A DNA stretch of 21,260 bases. Origin: DASSKA01 sp035690905 (GTDB lineage Bacteria; Actinomycetota; Actinomycetes; Propionibacteriales; Nocardioidaceae). Each line of letters begins with the position of its first letter. Position 1 is the stretch's first letter. Positions 1 through 7,221 of the stretch are shown here, piece by piece. The translations under genes and the position numbers were made by a program. The notes beneath the pieces were generated by a model. That model had not been told where the DNA came from, searched no databases, and worked only from the letters and a program-made list of their open reading frames with translations. The stretch is taken from positions 1 through 21,260 of the forward strand of contig DASSKA010000029.1 in the NCBI GenBank assembly GCA_035690905.1, written 5' to 3'.

Positions 1-903
1 CTCATTGACCGAGAAGCTCTCGGTCATCTGGTTGAACACCCGGAACTCCCCGGCCGCGGCCGGGTTCTCGGTGGCCAGCCGGATGCACTCGCAGGTATCC
101 CGGATATCGATCATGCCGCGGGTCTGGTTGCCGTCCCCGTACACCGTCAACGGCTCCCCCAGCACCGCCTGGATCACGAAGCGGTTCAGCACCGTGCCGA
201 ACACGGCGTCGTAGTCGAACCGGGTCGCCAGGCGCGGGTCTCGCTCGGTCTCCGGGGTCGCCTGGCCGTAGACGATGCCCTGGTTCAGATCGGTCGCCCG
301 CAGGCCCCAGACCCGGCAGGCGAACTCGATGTTGTGCGAGTCGTGGACCTTCGAGAGATGGTAGAACGAACCCGGCTTCTTCGGGTAGAGCATCCGGTCG
401 CTGCGCCCGTTGTGCTCGACGGTCAGCCAGCCTTCCTCGATGGTGATGTTCGGGGTGCCGTACTCCCCCATCGTGCCCAGCTTGACCAGGTGGATGTCGC
501 GGTTGGACTCGCCGATCGCGAACAGCAGGTTGAGTGTGCCGAGCACGTTGTTGGACTGGGTGTAGACCGCGTGCTTGCGGTCGATCATGGAGTACGGCGC
601 GGAGCGCTGCTCGGCGAAGTGCACGACCGCGTCCGGGCGGAACGACTCGAGCACCCCGCAGGTGAAGTCCGCGTCGGTGAGGTCACCGGGAAACGTCTCG
701 ATGCGACGGCCGGACAGCTCCTCCCAGGTGTCGGTACGGGCCTTCAGCGACTGAACCGGGACCAGGCTCCCGACCCCCATCTCGTGGTCGTACTGACGGC
801 GCACGAAGTTGTCGACGATCCCGACGTCGTGGCCGCAGTCAGACAGATGGAGCGCGGTAGGCCAGCCGAGGTAGCCGTCACCACCCAGGACGAGTATGCG
901 CAC
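1..903 (-). CDS. sqdB: UDP-sulfoquinovose synthase (SQD1/SqdB type), 3' end beyond window
   Basis: This is a short-chain dehydrogenase/epimerase-fold enzyme of the SQD1 family, which makes UDP-sulfoquinovose from UDP-glucose and sulfite, the head-group donor for the sulfolipid SQDG. The visible 301 residues show the family's NAD site GGDGYLGWP (7-15), the segment VHFAEQRSAPYSM (94-106), LGTMGEYGTPN (142-152), PKKPGSFYHLSK (174-185) and TDLNQGIVYG (204-213). The catalytic Thr144, Tyr181 and Lys185 match Thr145/Tyr182/Lys186 of plant SQD1 almost by number. SQD1 proteins are near 400 aa, so roughly 90-100 residues lie outside the window. The GTG start at 903 is preceded by AAGGGAG at good spacing; the ATG at 908 is in another frame. 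The gene lies 93 nt after glgX on the same strand. A sulfolipid glycosyltransferase would be the expected next gene, but it is not visible. Confidence 0.92.
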   Translation of the reverse strand, partial: MRILVLGGDGYLGWPTALHLSDCGHDVGIVDNFVRRQYDHEMGVGSLVPVQSLKARTDTWEELSGRRIETFPGDLTDADFTCGVLESFRPDAVVHFAEQRSAPYSMIDRKHAVYTQSNNVLGTLNLLFAIGESNRDIHLVKLGTMGEYGTPNITIEEGWLTVEHNGRSDRMLYPKKPGSFYHLSKVHDSHNIEFACRVWGLRATDLNQGIVYGQATPETERDPRLATRFDYDAVFGTVLNRFVIQAVLGEPLTVYGDGNQTRGMIDIRDTCECIRLATENPAAAGEFRVFNQMTESFSVNE

Positions 904-996
904 GTCATGATCTCCCTTCGACCGTTGAGGACAACAACGGCTTCCGGTGCGGCGTTACCCCGTCGCTGCGCGCGCAAACTTCACGCCGGGCCGGAG

Positions 997-3123
997 TCAG
1001 GGGTGGCGCGGTCGCCTCAGCACGACCACCGACCGGTCCGTGACGGTGAACTCGGCACCCGGGAGCAGGGTCGCCGACTCTTCGCCTGCGGCCAGCCCGA
1101 CCTGGTCGTCGCCGGTGTCCACCACGACCTGCCAACCGTCGCCATACACCTCGTCGGGGATGGTGAACTCCAACGGCTCGTAGTGGGCGTTGAAGGCGAC
1201 CAGGAAGGAGTCGTCGGCGACCGGCTCACCGCGCCGGTCGGGCTCGGGGATCGCGTCGCCGTTGAGGAACACCATCAGCGACTTGGCGAAGTCATGTCGC
1301 CAGTCGGCGTCGCGCATGTTCTGCCCCTCGGGCGTGAACCAGGCGATGTCGGCGACGTCGTCGCCGGGGCCCTGCGCGCCGACGAAGAACCGCCGCCGTC
1401 GCAGCACTGGGTGCTCGGTGCGCAGCGCGACGAGCCGCTGGGTGAACGTGAGCAGCTCTTGCTGCCAGTCCTCGAGGTCCCAGTGCATCCAGGTCAGCTC
1501 GCTGTCCTGGCAGTAGCCGTTGTTGTTGCCCTGCTGGGTGCGACCGAGCTCGTCTCCGTGCCCGATCATCGGCACGCCCTGGGAGATCAGCAGGGTGACC
1601 AGGAAGTTCCGCTCCTGGCGGGCCCGCAGGGCGAGCACGGACTTGTCGTCGGTGTTCCCCTCGACGCCGCAGTTCCAGGACCGGTTGTGGCTCTCACCGT
1701 CGTTGCCGTCCTCGCCGTTGGCCTGGTTGTGCTTCTCGTTGTAGGAGACCAGGTCGCGCAGCGTGAAGCCGTCGTGGGCGGTGACGAAGTTGATCGACGC
1801 GAACGGCCTGCGCCCGGACGCCTCGTAGAGGTCGGAGGAGCCCGCGATCCGCGAGGCGAACTCGCCGAGGGTGGCCGGCTCGCCGCGCCAGAAGTCACGG
1901 ACCGTGTCGCGGTACTTGCCGTTCCACTCCGTCCACTGCGGCGGGAAGTTCCCGACCTGGTAGCCGCCGGCGCCGACGTCCCACGGCTCGGCGATCAGCT
2001 TGACCTGGCTGATCACCGGGTCCTGCTGGACCAGGTCGAAGAACGCCGAGAGCCGGTCGACCTCGTGGAACTGCCGGGCCAGGCTCGAGGCGAGGTCGAA
2101 CCGGAACCCGTCGACGTGCATCTCCAGCACCCAGTAGCGCAGCGAGTCCATGATCAGCTGCAGCACGTGCGGGTGCCGCATCAGCAGCGTGTTCCCGGTC
2201 CCGGTGGTGTCGTAGTAGTGCTCCGGGTCGTCGTCGACGAGCCGGTAGTAGGCGGTGTTGTCGATGCCACGGAAGCACAGCGTCGGGCCGAGGTGGTTGC
2301 CCTCGGCGGTGTGGTTGTAGACCACGTCCAGGATGACCTCGATGTCCGCCTCGTGCAGGGCGCGCACCATGGCCTTGAACTCCTGGACCTGCTGGCCGCG
2401 CTCCCCGGCCGCCGAGTAGGCGTTGTGCGGGGCGAGGAAGCCGATGGTGTTGTAGCCCCAGTAGTTGGACAGGCCGCGGTCGGTCAAGCTGGTGTCCTGG
2501 ACGAACTGGTGCACCGGCATCAGCTCCAGCGCGGTCACCCCGAGCCCGGTCAGGTGCTCGATGACGGCCGGGTGCGCGATGGCGGCGTAGGTGCCGCGGA
2601 TCTCCTCCGGCACCGCCGGGTGCAGCTTGGTCAGCCCCTTGACGTGCGCCTCGTAGATCACCGAGTCGTGGTACTCGTGCTCCGGGTGCCTGTCGTTGCC
2701 CCAGTCGAAGAACGGGTTGATGACCACCGACAGCATGGTGTGCCCGAGGCTGTCGTCGTCGTTGCGCTCCGCAGGATCCGCGAACCGGTAGGAGAACAGC
2801 GACTCATCCCCGTCGACCTGCCCCTCGACGGCCTTCGCGTAGGGGTCGAGCAGCAGCTTGGCCGGGTTGCAGCGGACCCCGTTCGCGGGGTCGTAGGGCC
2901 CGTGCACCCGGTAGCCGTACCGCTGACCCGGCTGCACGCCCGGAAGGTACGCGTGGTGGACGTAGCCGTCGCTCTCCGCGAGGTCGACCCGGGTCTCCTG
3001 GCCATCGTCGTCGACGAGGCAGAGCTGCACGCGTTCCGCGGCCTCGGAGAACAGCGCGAAGTTGACTCCCGCGCCGTCGTAGGTGGCGCCCAAGGGGTAC
3101 GCCCGCCCCGGCCAGATCTGCAT
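997..3123 (-). CDS. glgX: Glycogen debranching enzyme GlgX (isoamylase type)
   Basis: The protein is 708 aa, the usual length for GlgX, a GH13 enzyme that hydrolyses alpha-1,6 branches of glycogen or limit dextrin in the cytoplasm. An N-terminal CBM48-like domain (about 1-130) is followed by the (beta/alpha)8 catalytic domain. The four conserved GH13 regions are present: VILDVVYNH (263-271), DGFRFDLASS with nucleophile Asp343, LIAEPWD with acid/base Glu379, and FVTAHDG with His450/Asp451. The frame is open 63 nt further upstream to 3186, but the ATG at 3123 starts MQIWPG, the usual GlgX N-terminus, and has GGAAGGG just upstream, so I chose it. It is divergent from the aldehyde dehydrogenase with only 56 bp between. 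The next minus-strand gene is the SQD1 homologue, so the pair may be cotranscribed, with sugar nucleotide use as the possible link (inference). Confidence 0.95.
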   Translation of the reverse strand: MQIWPGRAYPLGATYDGAGVNFALFSEAAERVQLCLVDDDGQETRVDLAESDGYVHHAYLPGVQPGQRYGYRVHGPYDPANGVRCNPAKLLLDPYAKAVEGQVDGDESLFSYRFADPAERNDDDSLGHTMLSVVINPFFDWGNDRHPEHEYHDSVIYEAHVKGLTKLHPAVPEEIRGTYAAIAHPAVIEHLTGLGVTALELMPVHQFVQDTSLTDRGLSNYWGYNTIGFLAPHNAYSAAGERGQQVQEFKAMVRALHEADIEVILDVVYNHTAEGNHLGPTLCFRGIDNTAYYRLVDDDPEHYYDTTGTGNTLLMRHPHVLQLIMDSLRYWVLEMHVDGFRFDLASSLARQFHEVDRLSAFFDLVQQDPVISQVKLIAEPWDVGAGGYQVGNFPPQWTEWNGKYRDTVRDFWRGEPATLGEFASRIAGSSDLYEASGRRPFASINFVTAHDGFTLRDLVSYNEKHNQANGEDGNDGESHNRSWNCGVEGNTDDKSVLALRARQERNFLVTLLISQGVPMIGHGDELGRTQQGNNNGYCQDSELTWMHWDLEDWQQELLTFTQRLVALRTEHPVLRRRRFFVGAQGPGDDVADIAWFTPEGQNMRDADWRHDFAKSLMVFLNGDAIPEPDRRGEPVADDSFLVAFNAHYEPLEFTIPDEVYGDGWQVVVDTGDDQVGLAAGEESATLLPGAEFTVTDRSVVVLRRPRHP

Positions 3124-3179
3124 GTGATGCCCTTCCAAGCCCCGGTGGGCTGGCTTGACCGACGTGGAAAGGTAACAGT

Positions 3180-4556
3180 ATGGCAATCACCACGACCGAC
3201 CCCCGCAGCGGCGAGGTCCTCAAGACCTTCGACGAGCTGACCGAAGCGCAGATCGAGGAGAAGCTGGCGCGAGCGGCCGCGGCGGCCGATGACTACCGGC
3301 GTACGACGCACGAGCAGCGCGCCCGCTGGCTGCGCAGCGCGGCGGAGGTGCTGGACCGGCGCGCCGATGAGGTCGCGTCGATGATGACCCTGGAGATGGG
3401 CAAGACCAAGAAGGCGTCGGCCGCCGAGGTGACCAAGTGCGCGGCGGTGCTGCGCTACTACGCCGACAACGCGGCGGGCTTCCTCGCCGACGAGCCGGTG
3501 GACCCGGCTTCGGTGAACGCGAGCCGGGCCTATGCGCGGTACCAGCCGCTCGGCGTGGTGCTGGCGATCATGCCCTGGAACTTCCCGCTGTGGCAGGCGA
3601 TGCGCTTCGCCGCGCCGGCGCTGGCCGCGGGGAACGTCGGGCTGCTCAAGCACGCCAGCAACGTGCCACAGACCGCGCTGTTCATGGAGGAGCTGTTCCG
3701 CGAGGCGGGCTTCCCCGGGGACGTGTTCCAGACCCTGCTGATCGGCAGCAGCAAGGTCGATGCGGTGATCCGGGACGACCGGGTGGCCGCGGCCACCCTG
3801 ACCGGCAGCGAGGGCGCCGGTGTGGCGGTGGGCCGCACCGCCGGTGAGTCGCTGAAGAAGGTGGTGCTCGAGCTGGGCGGTTCCGACCCGTTCGTGGTGA
3901 TGCCGTCCGCGGACCTGGCCAAGGCCGCCAAGGTGGCGACCACCTCCCGGTGCCAGAACAACGGCCAGAGCTGTATCTCGGCGAAGCGGTTCATCGTGCA
4001 CACCGACGTGTACGACGAGTTCCTCGAGCTGTTCACCAAGGAGATGTCCGCGCTCGAGGTCGGTGACCCGATGGAGGACGGCACCGACGTCGGCCCGCTC
4101 GCCACCGAGCAGGGCCGCGACGACGTGGAGGCCCAGGTCAAGGACGCGGTGGCGAAGGGCGCGACCGTGGTGCTCGGCGGGGAACGGCCGGACCAGGCCG
4201 GCTGGTGGTACCCGCCCACCCTGGTCACCGGGGTGACCGAGGAGATGGAGATGTACACCGAGGAGGTGTTCGGGCCGGTGGCGCAGGTGTACCGCGTCGC
4301 GGACATCGACGAGGCGGTCCGGCTGGCCAACACCACCCGGTTCGGGCTCGGCTCCAACGCCTGGACCAACGACCCCGAGGAGCGCGAGATCTTCGTCCGC
4401 GACCTCGCGGCCGGTCAGACGTTCATCAACGGGATGACCACCTCGTTCCCGGCGCTGCCGTTCGGCGGGGTGAAGGCCTCCGGCCACGGCCGCGAGCTGG
4501 CGGCGCACGGGATCCGCGAGTTCACCAACATCAAGACCGTCTGGATCGGCGGCTGA
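3180..4556 (+). CDS. gabD: Succinate-semialdehyde dehydrogenase-type aldehyde dehydrogenase
   Basis: A 458-aa aldehyde dehydrogenase that oxidises an aldehyde to the acid with NAD(P)+. The family hallmarks are in place: MPWNFPLW (131-138) with Asn134, the cofactor-site Lys157 in LLKHAS, TGSEGAG (208-214), general base Glu231 in LELGGSDPF, and nucleophile Cys265 in NNGQSCISAKR. The closest family by these blocks is the short actinobacterial/proteobacterial succinate-semialdehyde dehydrogenase group (GabD/Sad type), which feeds succinate to the TCA cycle. Substrate cannot be fixed from motifs and a broader aldehyde range is possible. The ATG start at 3180 has GGAAAGG about 7 nt upstream. It is divergent from glgX and convergent with the DUF998 gene. 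No GABA transaminase is nearby, so a GABA pathway role is not supported by context. Confidence 0.88.
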   Translation: MAITTTDPRSGEVLKTFDELTEAQIEEKLARAAAAADDYRRTTHEQRARWLRSAAEVLDRRADEVASMMTLEMGKTKKASAAEVTKCAAVLRYYADNAAGFLADEPVDPASVNASRAYARYQPLGVVLAIMPWNFPLWQAMRFAAPALAAGNVGLLKHASNVPQTALFMEELFREAGFPGDVFQTLLIGSSKVDAVIRDDRVAAATLTGSEGAGVAVGRTAGESLKKVVLELGGSDPFVVMPSADLAKAAKVATTSRCQNNGQSCISAKRFIVHTDVYDEFLELFTKEMSALEVGDPMEDGTDVGPLATEQGRDDVEAQVKDAVAKGATVVLGGERPDQAGWWYPPTLVTGVTEEMEMYTEEVFGPVAQVYRVADIDEAVRLANTTRFGLGSNAWTNDPEEREIFVRDLAAGQTFINGMTTSFPALPFGGVKASGHGRELAAHGIREFTNIKTVWIGG

Positions 4557-4580
4557 CCGTCGATTCTGCTCCGTCAGCCG
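4550..4580. terminator. Bidirectional terminator spanning two convergent stop codons
   Basis: CGGCTGAC (4550-4557) and GTCAGCCG (4573-4580) form a perfect 8-bp inverted repeat with a 15-nt loop. Each arm contains the TGA stop of one gene: the aldehyde dehydrogenase on plus and the DUF998 protein on minus. There is no T-tract, which is common for actinobacterial intrinsic terminators. Assignment as a terminator is an inference from position and symmetry. Confidence 0.6.
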
Positions 4581-5245
4581 GCGACGCGCGAGCCCAGGAG
4601 CCGCCGGCCGGTGGCGGCAATCCACCCGAACAGGGTCAGCACGAACACGTAGAAGGCCACCTCGCCGGGCAGCAGTCCGCCGCCGAACGTGAACAGGATG
4701 AACTGCCACGGCCCCAGCAGCGCAGTGGTCGTGCCCCAGGCGCGCCAGCCCGGTGTCCGGCGCAGAGCCAGGCCTGCGAAGAGCAGACCCAAGGTGGACG
4801 AGAGGACGATGGCGAAGAAGGACAGGGCATGCACGGTGCCGTGCCACGTCGCCGGCCCGGGCACCCTGTCGGTCGTGAAGGCGCTGGTGACCATCGCGAC
4901 CCCGGTGACGGTCAGCAACACCCGGCCCACGAGTCCGGTCCACCGGCGCAGGAGGGTGGCGAGCCCGCCGACGAAAAGCAGGACCAGGACGCCGGTCACC
5001 GCGAAGTTCAAGGTCTGCACGATGCCGAACTGCCCACGTGCGGTGTAGCTCGGGTAGGGAATCTTGTTGTCGCCGAGGAACGACCAGCCGGCGTGCGTCA
5101 GGAAGCCGTACTCGGCCACGGTCAGTACCGCGACCACCCCTACCCACAGCGGCCCGGCAACCATCCCGCACCAGCCGCCCAACCGGACCCGCGTGCTCAC
5201 TCCCGTCATGCCTGTGGTGGCCGTGGCCAGCCCCTGCGTCTGCAT
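4574..5245 (-). CDS. DUF998 family integral membrane protein
   Basis: A 223-aa hydrophobic protein with about six predicted membrane segments (roughly 24-44, 76-98, 103-123, 138-161, 168-188, 193-212). The pattern, including a WHGTVHALSFFA segment (134-145), fits DUF998, a family of bacterial membrane proteins of unknown function. The upstream in-frame extension runs antiparallel through the kinase gene and is not coding. The ATG at 5245 has GAGAGGGGA just upstream and begins a plausible short cytoplasmic tail before the first helix. It is divergent from the NarL-type two-component pair with a 165-bp gap, so it could be a target of that pair (inference). No catalytic or binding residues can be named. 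Confidence 0.75.
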   Translation of the reverse strand: MQTQGLATATTGMTGVSTRVRLGGWCGMVAGPLWVGVVAVLTVAEYGFLTHAGWSFLGDNKIPYPSYTARGQFGIVQTLNFAVTGVLVLLFVGGLATLLRRWTGLVGRVLLTVTGVAMVTSAFTTDRVPGPATWHGTVHALSFFAIVLSSTLGLLFAGLALRRTPGWRAWGTTTALLGPWQFILFTFGGGLLPGEVAFYVFVLTLFGWIAATGRRLLGSRVAG

Positions 5246-5287
5246 GGAAGTCCCCTCTCTCGCCCGGCGCCTCCGGGCCCGTCGACG

Positions 5288-5293
5288 ACGGTA
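5288..5293 (-). promoter_or_regulatory. Possible -10 element for the DUF998 gene
   Basis: On the minus strand this reads TACCGT, a TAnnnT hexamer 42 nt upstream of the ATG at 5245, inside the 165-bp divergent region. I see no convincing -35 at the right distance, so this is a weak call. Confidence 0.22.
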
Positions 5294-5363
5294 GGCAGTG
5301 GCGAACCCTCGGACGTCGTCCCACGGGTGGCACGAGGGAGTCGCCCGGGACGAACCGATCTCC

Positions 5364-5379
5364 TCCTCGAGAACGAGGA
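5364..5379. promoter_or_regulatory. Inverted repeat in the divergent region, candidate operator
   Basis: TCCTCG and CGAGGA form a perfect 6-bp inverted repeat around AGAA, 20 nt upstream of the candidate -10 of the histidine kinase gene. The position over the -35 region suits an operator, possibly for the LuxR-type regulator encoded just downstream. Six base pairs can arise by chance in such GC-rich DNA. Confidence 0.3.
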
Positions 5380-5398
5380 CGAAATGGCGCGGTCCCGC

Positions 5399-5411
5399 TA
5401 GCGTTCTCGGG
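5399..5411 (+). promoter_or_regulatory. Candidate -10 element for a leaderless histidine kinase mRNA
   Basis: TAGCGT (5399-5404) is followed by exactly 6 nt and then the GTG start at 5411. No Shine-Dalgarno sequence precedes the GTG. A TAnnnT hexamer whose last T is at -7 from the start codon is the arrangement of leaderless transcripts in actinobacteria. The -35 region is poor. Confidence 0.4.
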
Positions 5412-6550
5412 TGCGCATCACACCGCCATGGGCGGCCAGCGGATGGCCGGTGCGGGTCCGTGACCTCGCGCTGATCGGGGTCTGTGCCTACCTGACGGTG
5501 ACGGGCCTGGAGCACCCCGCGACGAGCCCGGGTCCGGACTGGCTGCTGGCGACCTGCATCGGGATCGGCTGCGTGCTGCTGTGGTGGCGAAGGCGCAGCC
5601 CGTTCCTCTGCCTGGTCATCACGGTTTCGCTGCTCTCGGCGTACTTCGCCGTCTTCGGAGCCCCCGAGAGCGGCGGCATGCTGGTGATGCTCATCGCGCT
5701 GCTGTACGCCGTGGCCCGCTGGGAGCCGGACCGCCGCCGCGCCCCGTGGGTGCTCGCGATCATGGCCGTGTTCCTGGTGCTGCACGAGTGGCGTGACCCG
5801 GCCAACACCAGCTGGCACCAGCTGATGCTGGCGCTGCCGTACGACGCCTTGGCACTGTGCGCGTGGCTGCTCGGTGCTTTCGTGAGGAACCTTTCGGAGC
5901 AGCGCGCGTCTGCCGCAGCCCGGATCGCCGCCGAGGAGCGCACGAGGATCGCCCGAGAGCTGCACGACATCGTCGCCCACGGCATCGGCGTGATGGTCCT
6001 GCAAGCCGAAGGAGCCGCGGAGGTCGTCGGACACGATCCCGAGCGCGCCCGACGGGCGATGGAGCGGGTCGCGGACAGCGGCCGCGCATCGCTGGTGGAG
6101 CTGCGCCGGGCACTCGGCGCGCTGCGTGACCCGGCCGGCGCGGCTACGGCCCCGCAGCCGGGACTCGCCATGCTCGAGGAGCTGTTGGCCACCGTGCGGT
6201 CCACCGGCTTGTGCGTGGAGCTGGAGACCAGCGGCGACCTGCCGGGGTTGTCCGCAGGCGTGGACCTGGCCGCCTACCGCGTGATCCAGGAGGCGTTGAC
6301 CAACACGCTGCGGCACGCCGAGGCCACCCGCGCGCACGTCCGGCTGCACCACGGTGACGACCGCGTGGAGCTCGAGGTGCGCGACGACGGCCGCGGCGTG
6401 GGAGGACGAGATCCCCGCGCACACGACGGGCGTGGCTTGCTGGGCATGCGCGAGCGGGTCGGGCTGCTCGGCGGCTCCCTGGAGGCCGGCCCGGCCCTGG
6501 GCGGCGGTTTCCAGGTCACCGCCGTGCTGCCGACGGGAGGCGGCGCGTGA
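5411..6550 (+). CDS. NarL/DesK-type sensor histidine kinase (HisKA_3)
   Basis: A 379-aa membrane sensor kinase. The first ~155 residues hold about five hydrophobic helices with no large extracellular loop, so the sensor probably sees the membrane or a ligand within it. Next comes the HisKA_3 dimerisation domain with RIARELHDIVAH (179-190), phospho-acceptor His185. The ATPase domain has the N box VIQEALTNTLRHA (291-303), DDGRGVGG (325-332) and GRGLLGMRERV (340-350). It would phosphorylate the LuxR-type regulator whose gene overlaps its stop by 4 nt (GTGA). The start is a GTG without a ribosome site, discussed as leaderless. The stimulus is not evident; the divergent DUF998 gene is a possible target or partner. 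Confidence 0.92.
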   Translation: MRITPPWAASGWPVRVRDLALIGVCAYLTVTGLEHPATSPGPDWLLATCIGIGCVLLWWRRRSPFLCLVITVSLLSAYFAVFGAPESGGMLVMLIALLYAVARWEPDRRRAPWVLAIMAVFLVLHEWRDPANTSWHQLMLALPYDALALCAWLLGAFVRNLSEQRASAAARIAAEERTRIARELHDIVAHGIGVMVLQAEGAAEVVGHDPERARRAMERVADSGRASLVELRRALGALRDPAGAATAPQPGLAMLEELLATVRSTGLCVELETSGDLPGLSAGVDLAAYRVIQEALTNTLRHAEATRAHVRLHHGDDRVELEVRDDGRGVGGRDPRAHDGRGLLGMRERVGLLGGSLEAGPALGGGFQVTAVLPTGGGA

Positions 6551-7221
6551 GCACCCGGGCCAGCTGCAAGGTCCGGGTCGTGGTGGCCGACGACCAGGAC
6601 CTGGTGCGCGACGGGCTGACCATGATCCTGGATGCCCAGCCGGACATGGAGGTGGTGGGGACCGCGCGCGACGGGGTGGAGGCCGTGGACCTGGTCCGGC
6701 GCCTCGTACCAGACGTGGTGCTGATGGACATCCGCATGCCAAGGCTCGACGGCGTCGAGGCCACCCGTCGGCTGGTGTCCGCGGGCAGCCCGAGCCGCGT
6801 CCTGGTGCTCACCACCTACGACCTCGATGAGTACGTCACCGAGGCGCTGCGTGTGGGTGCCAGCGGGTTCCTGCTCAAGGACGCTCCCCGGCACAAGCTG
6901 CTCGCCGCTGTCCGGGCCGCCATGGACGGCGACACCGTGCTCGCGCCGTCGGTGACCCGCCGGGTTCTCGAGGCGTACGTGAGCCGGCGACCGGGTGCTC
7001 CGGACCGGCGGCTGGCCCGGCTCACCGCACGGGAGACCGAGGTGCTGCGGCTGGTGGCCGAGGGCCTGTCGAACGCCGAGATCGCCGAGCGGCTGGTGCT
7101 CAGCGTCACCACCGTCAAGTCACACGTCGCCCGGCTGCTGGCCAAGCTGGAGCTGCGCGACCGGGTGCAGGCGGTGGTGCTGGCCTACGAGTCCGGCCTC
7201 GCGGGTTCCGTTCAGCGGTAG
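6547..7221 (+). CDS. NarL/LuxR-type response regulator
   Basis: A 224-aa DNA-binding response regulator paired with the preceding kinase. The receiver domain (about 8-125) has acidic residues Asp15/Asp16, phospho-acceptor Asp61 in LMDIRMPRLDG, Thr89/Thr90 and Lys111 in LLKDA. The C-terminal LuxR helix-turn-helix (about 159-213) contains LTARETEVLRLVAEGLSNAE and TTVKSHVARLLAKL. The GTG start lies inside the kinase stop (GTGA overlap), which points to translational coupling. The stop codon overlaps the convergent acyl-CoA dehydrogenase by 10 nt. Targets are unknown; its own promoter and the adjacent DUF998 promoter are the natural first candidates. Confidence 0.94.
   Translation: MSTRASCKVRVVVADDQDLVRDGLTMILDAQPDMEVVGTARDGVEAVDLVRRLVPDVVLMDIRMPRLDGVEATRRLVSAGSPSRVLVLTTYDLDEYVTEALRVGASGFLLKDAPRHKLLAAVRAAMDGDTVLAPSVTRRVLEAYVSRRPGAPDRRLARLTARETEVLRLVAEGLSNAEIAERLVLSVTTVKSHVARLLAKLELRDRVQAVVLAYESGLAGSVQR

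Noticed and set aside
922..940. CCGTTG/CAACGG inverted repeat between glgX and sqdB
   Set aside because: It has only six base pairs with a 7-nt loop and no further support as a terminator or operator.
3155..3160. TTGACC as a -35 element for the aldehyde dehydrogenase
   Set aside because: A 17-nt spacer would put the -10 over the start codon, although the gene has a clear ribosome site and so needs a leader.
334..3240. 968-codon plus-strand open frame across glgX and sqdB
   Set aside because: It lies antiparallel to two genes with full catalytic motifs and its translation is low-complexity Val/Arg/Gly/Leu; it is a GC-bias shadow.
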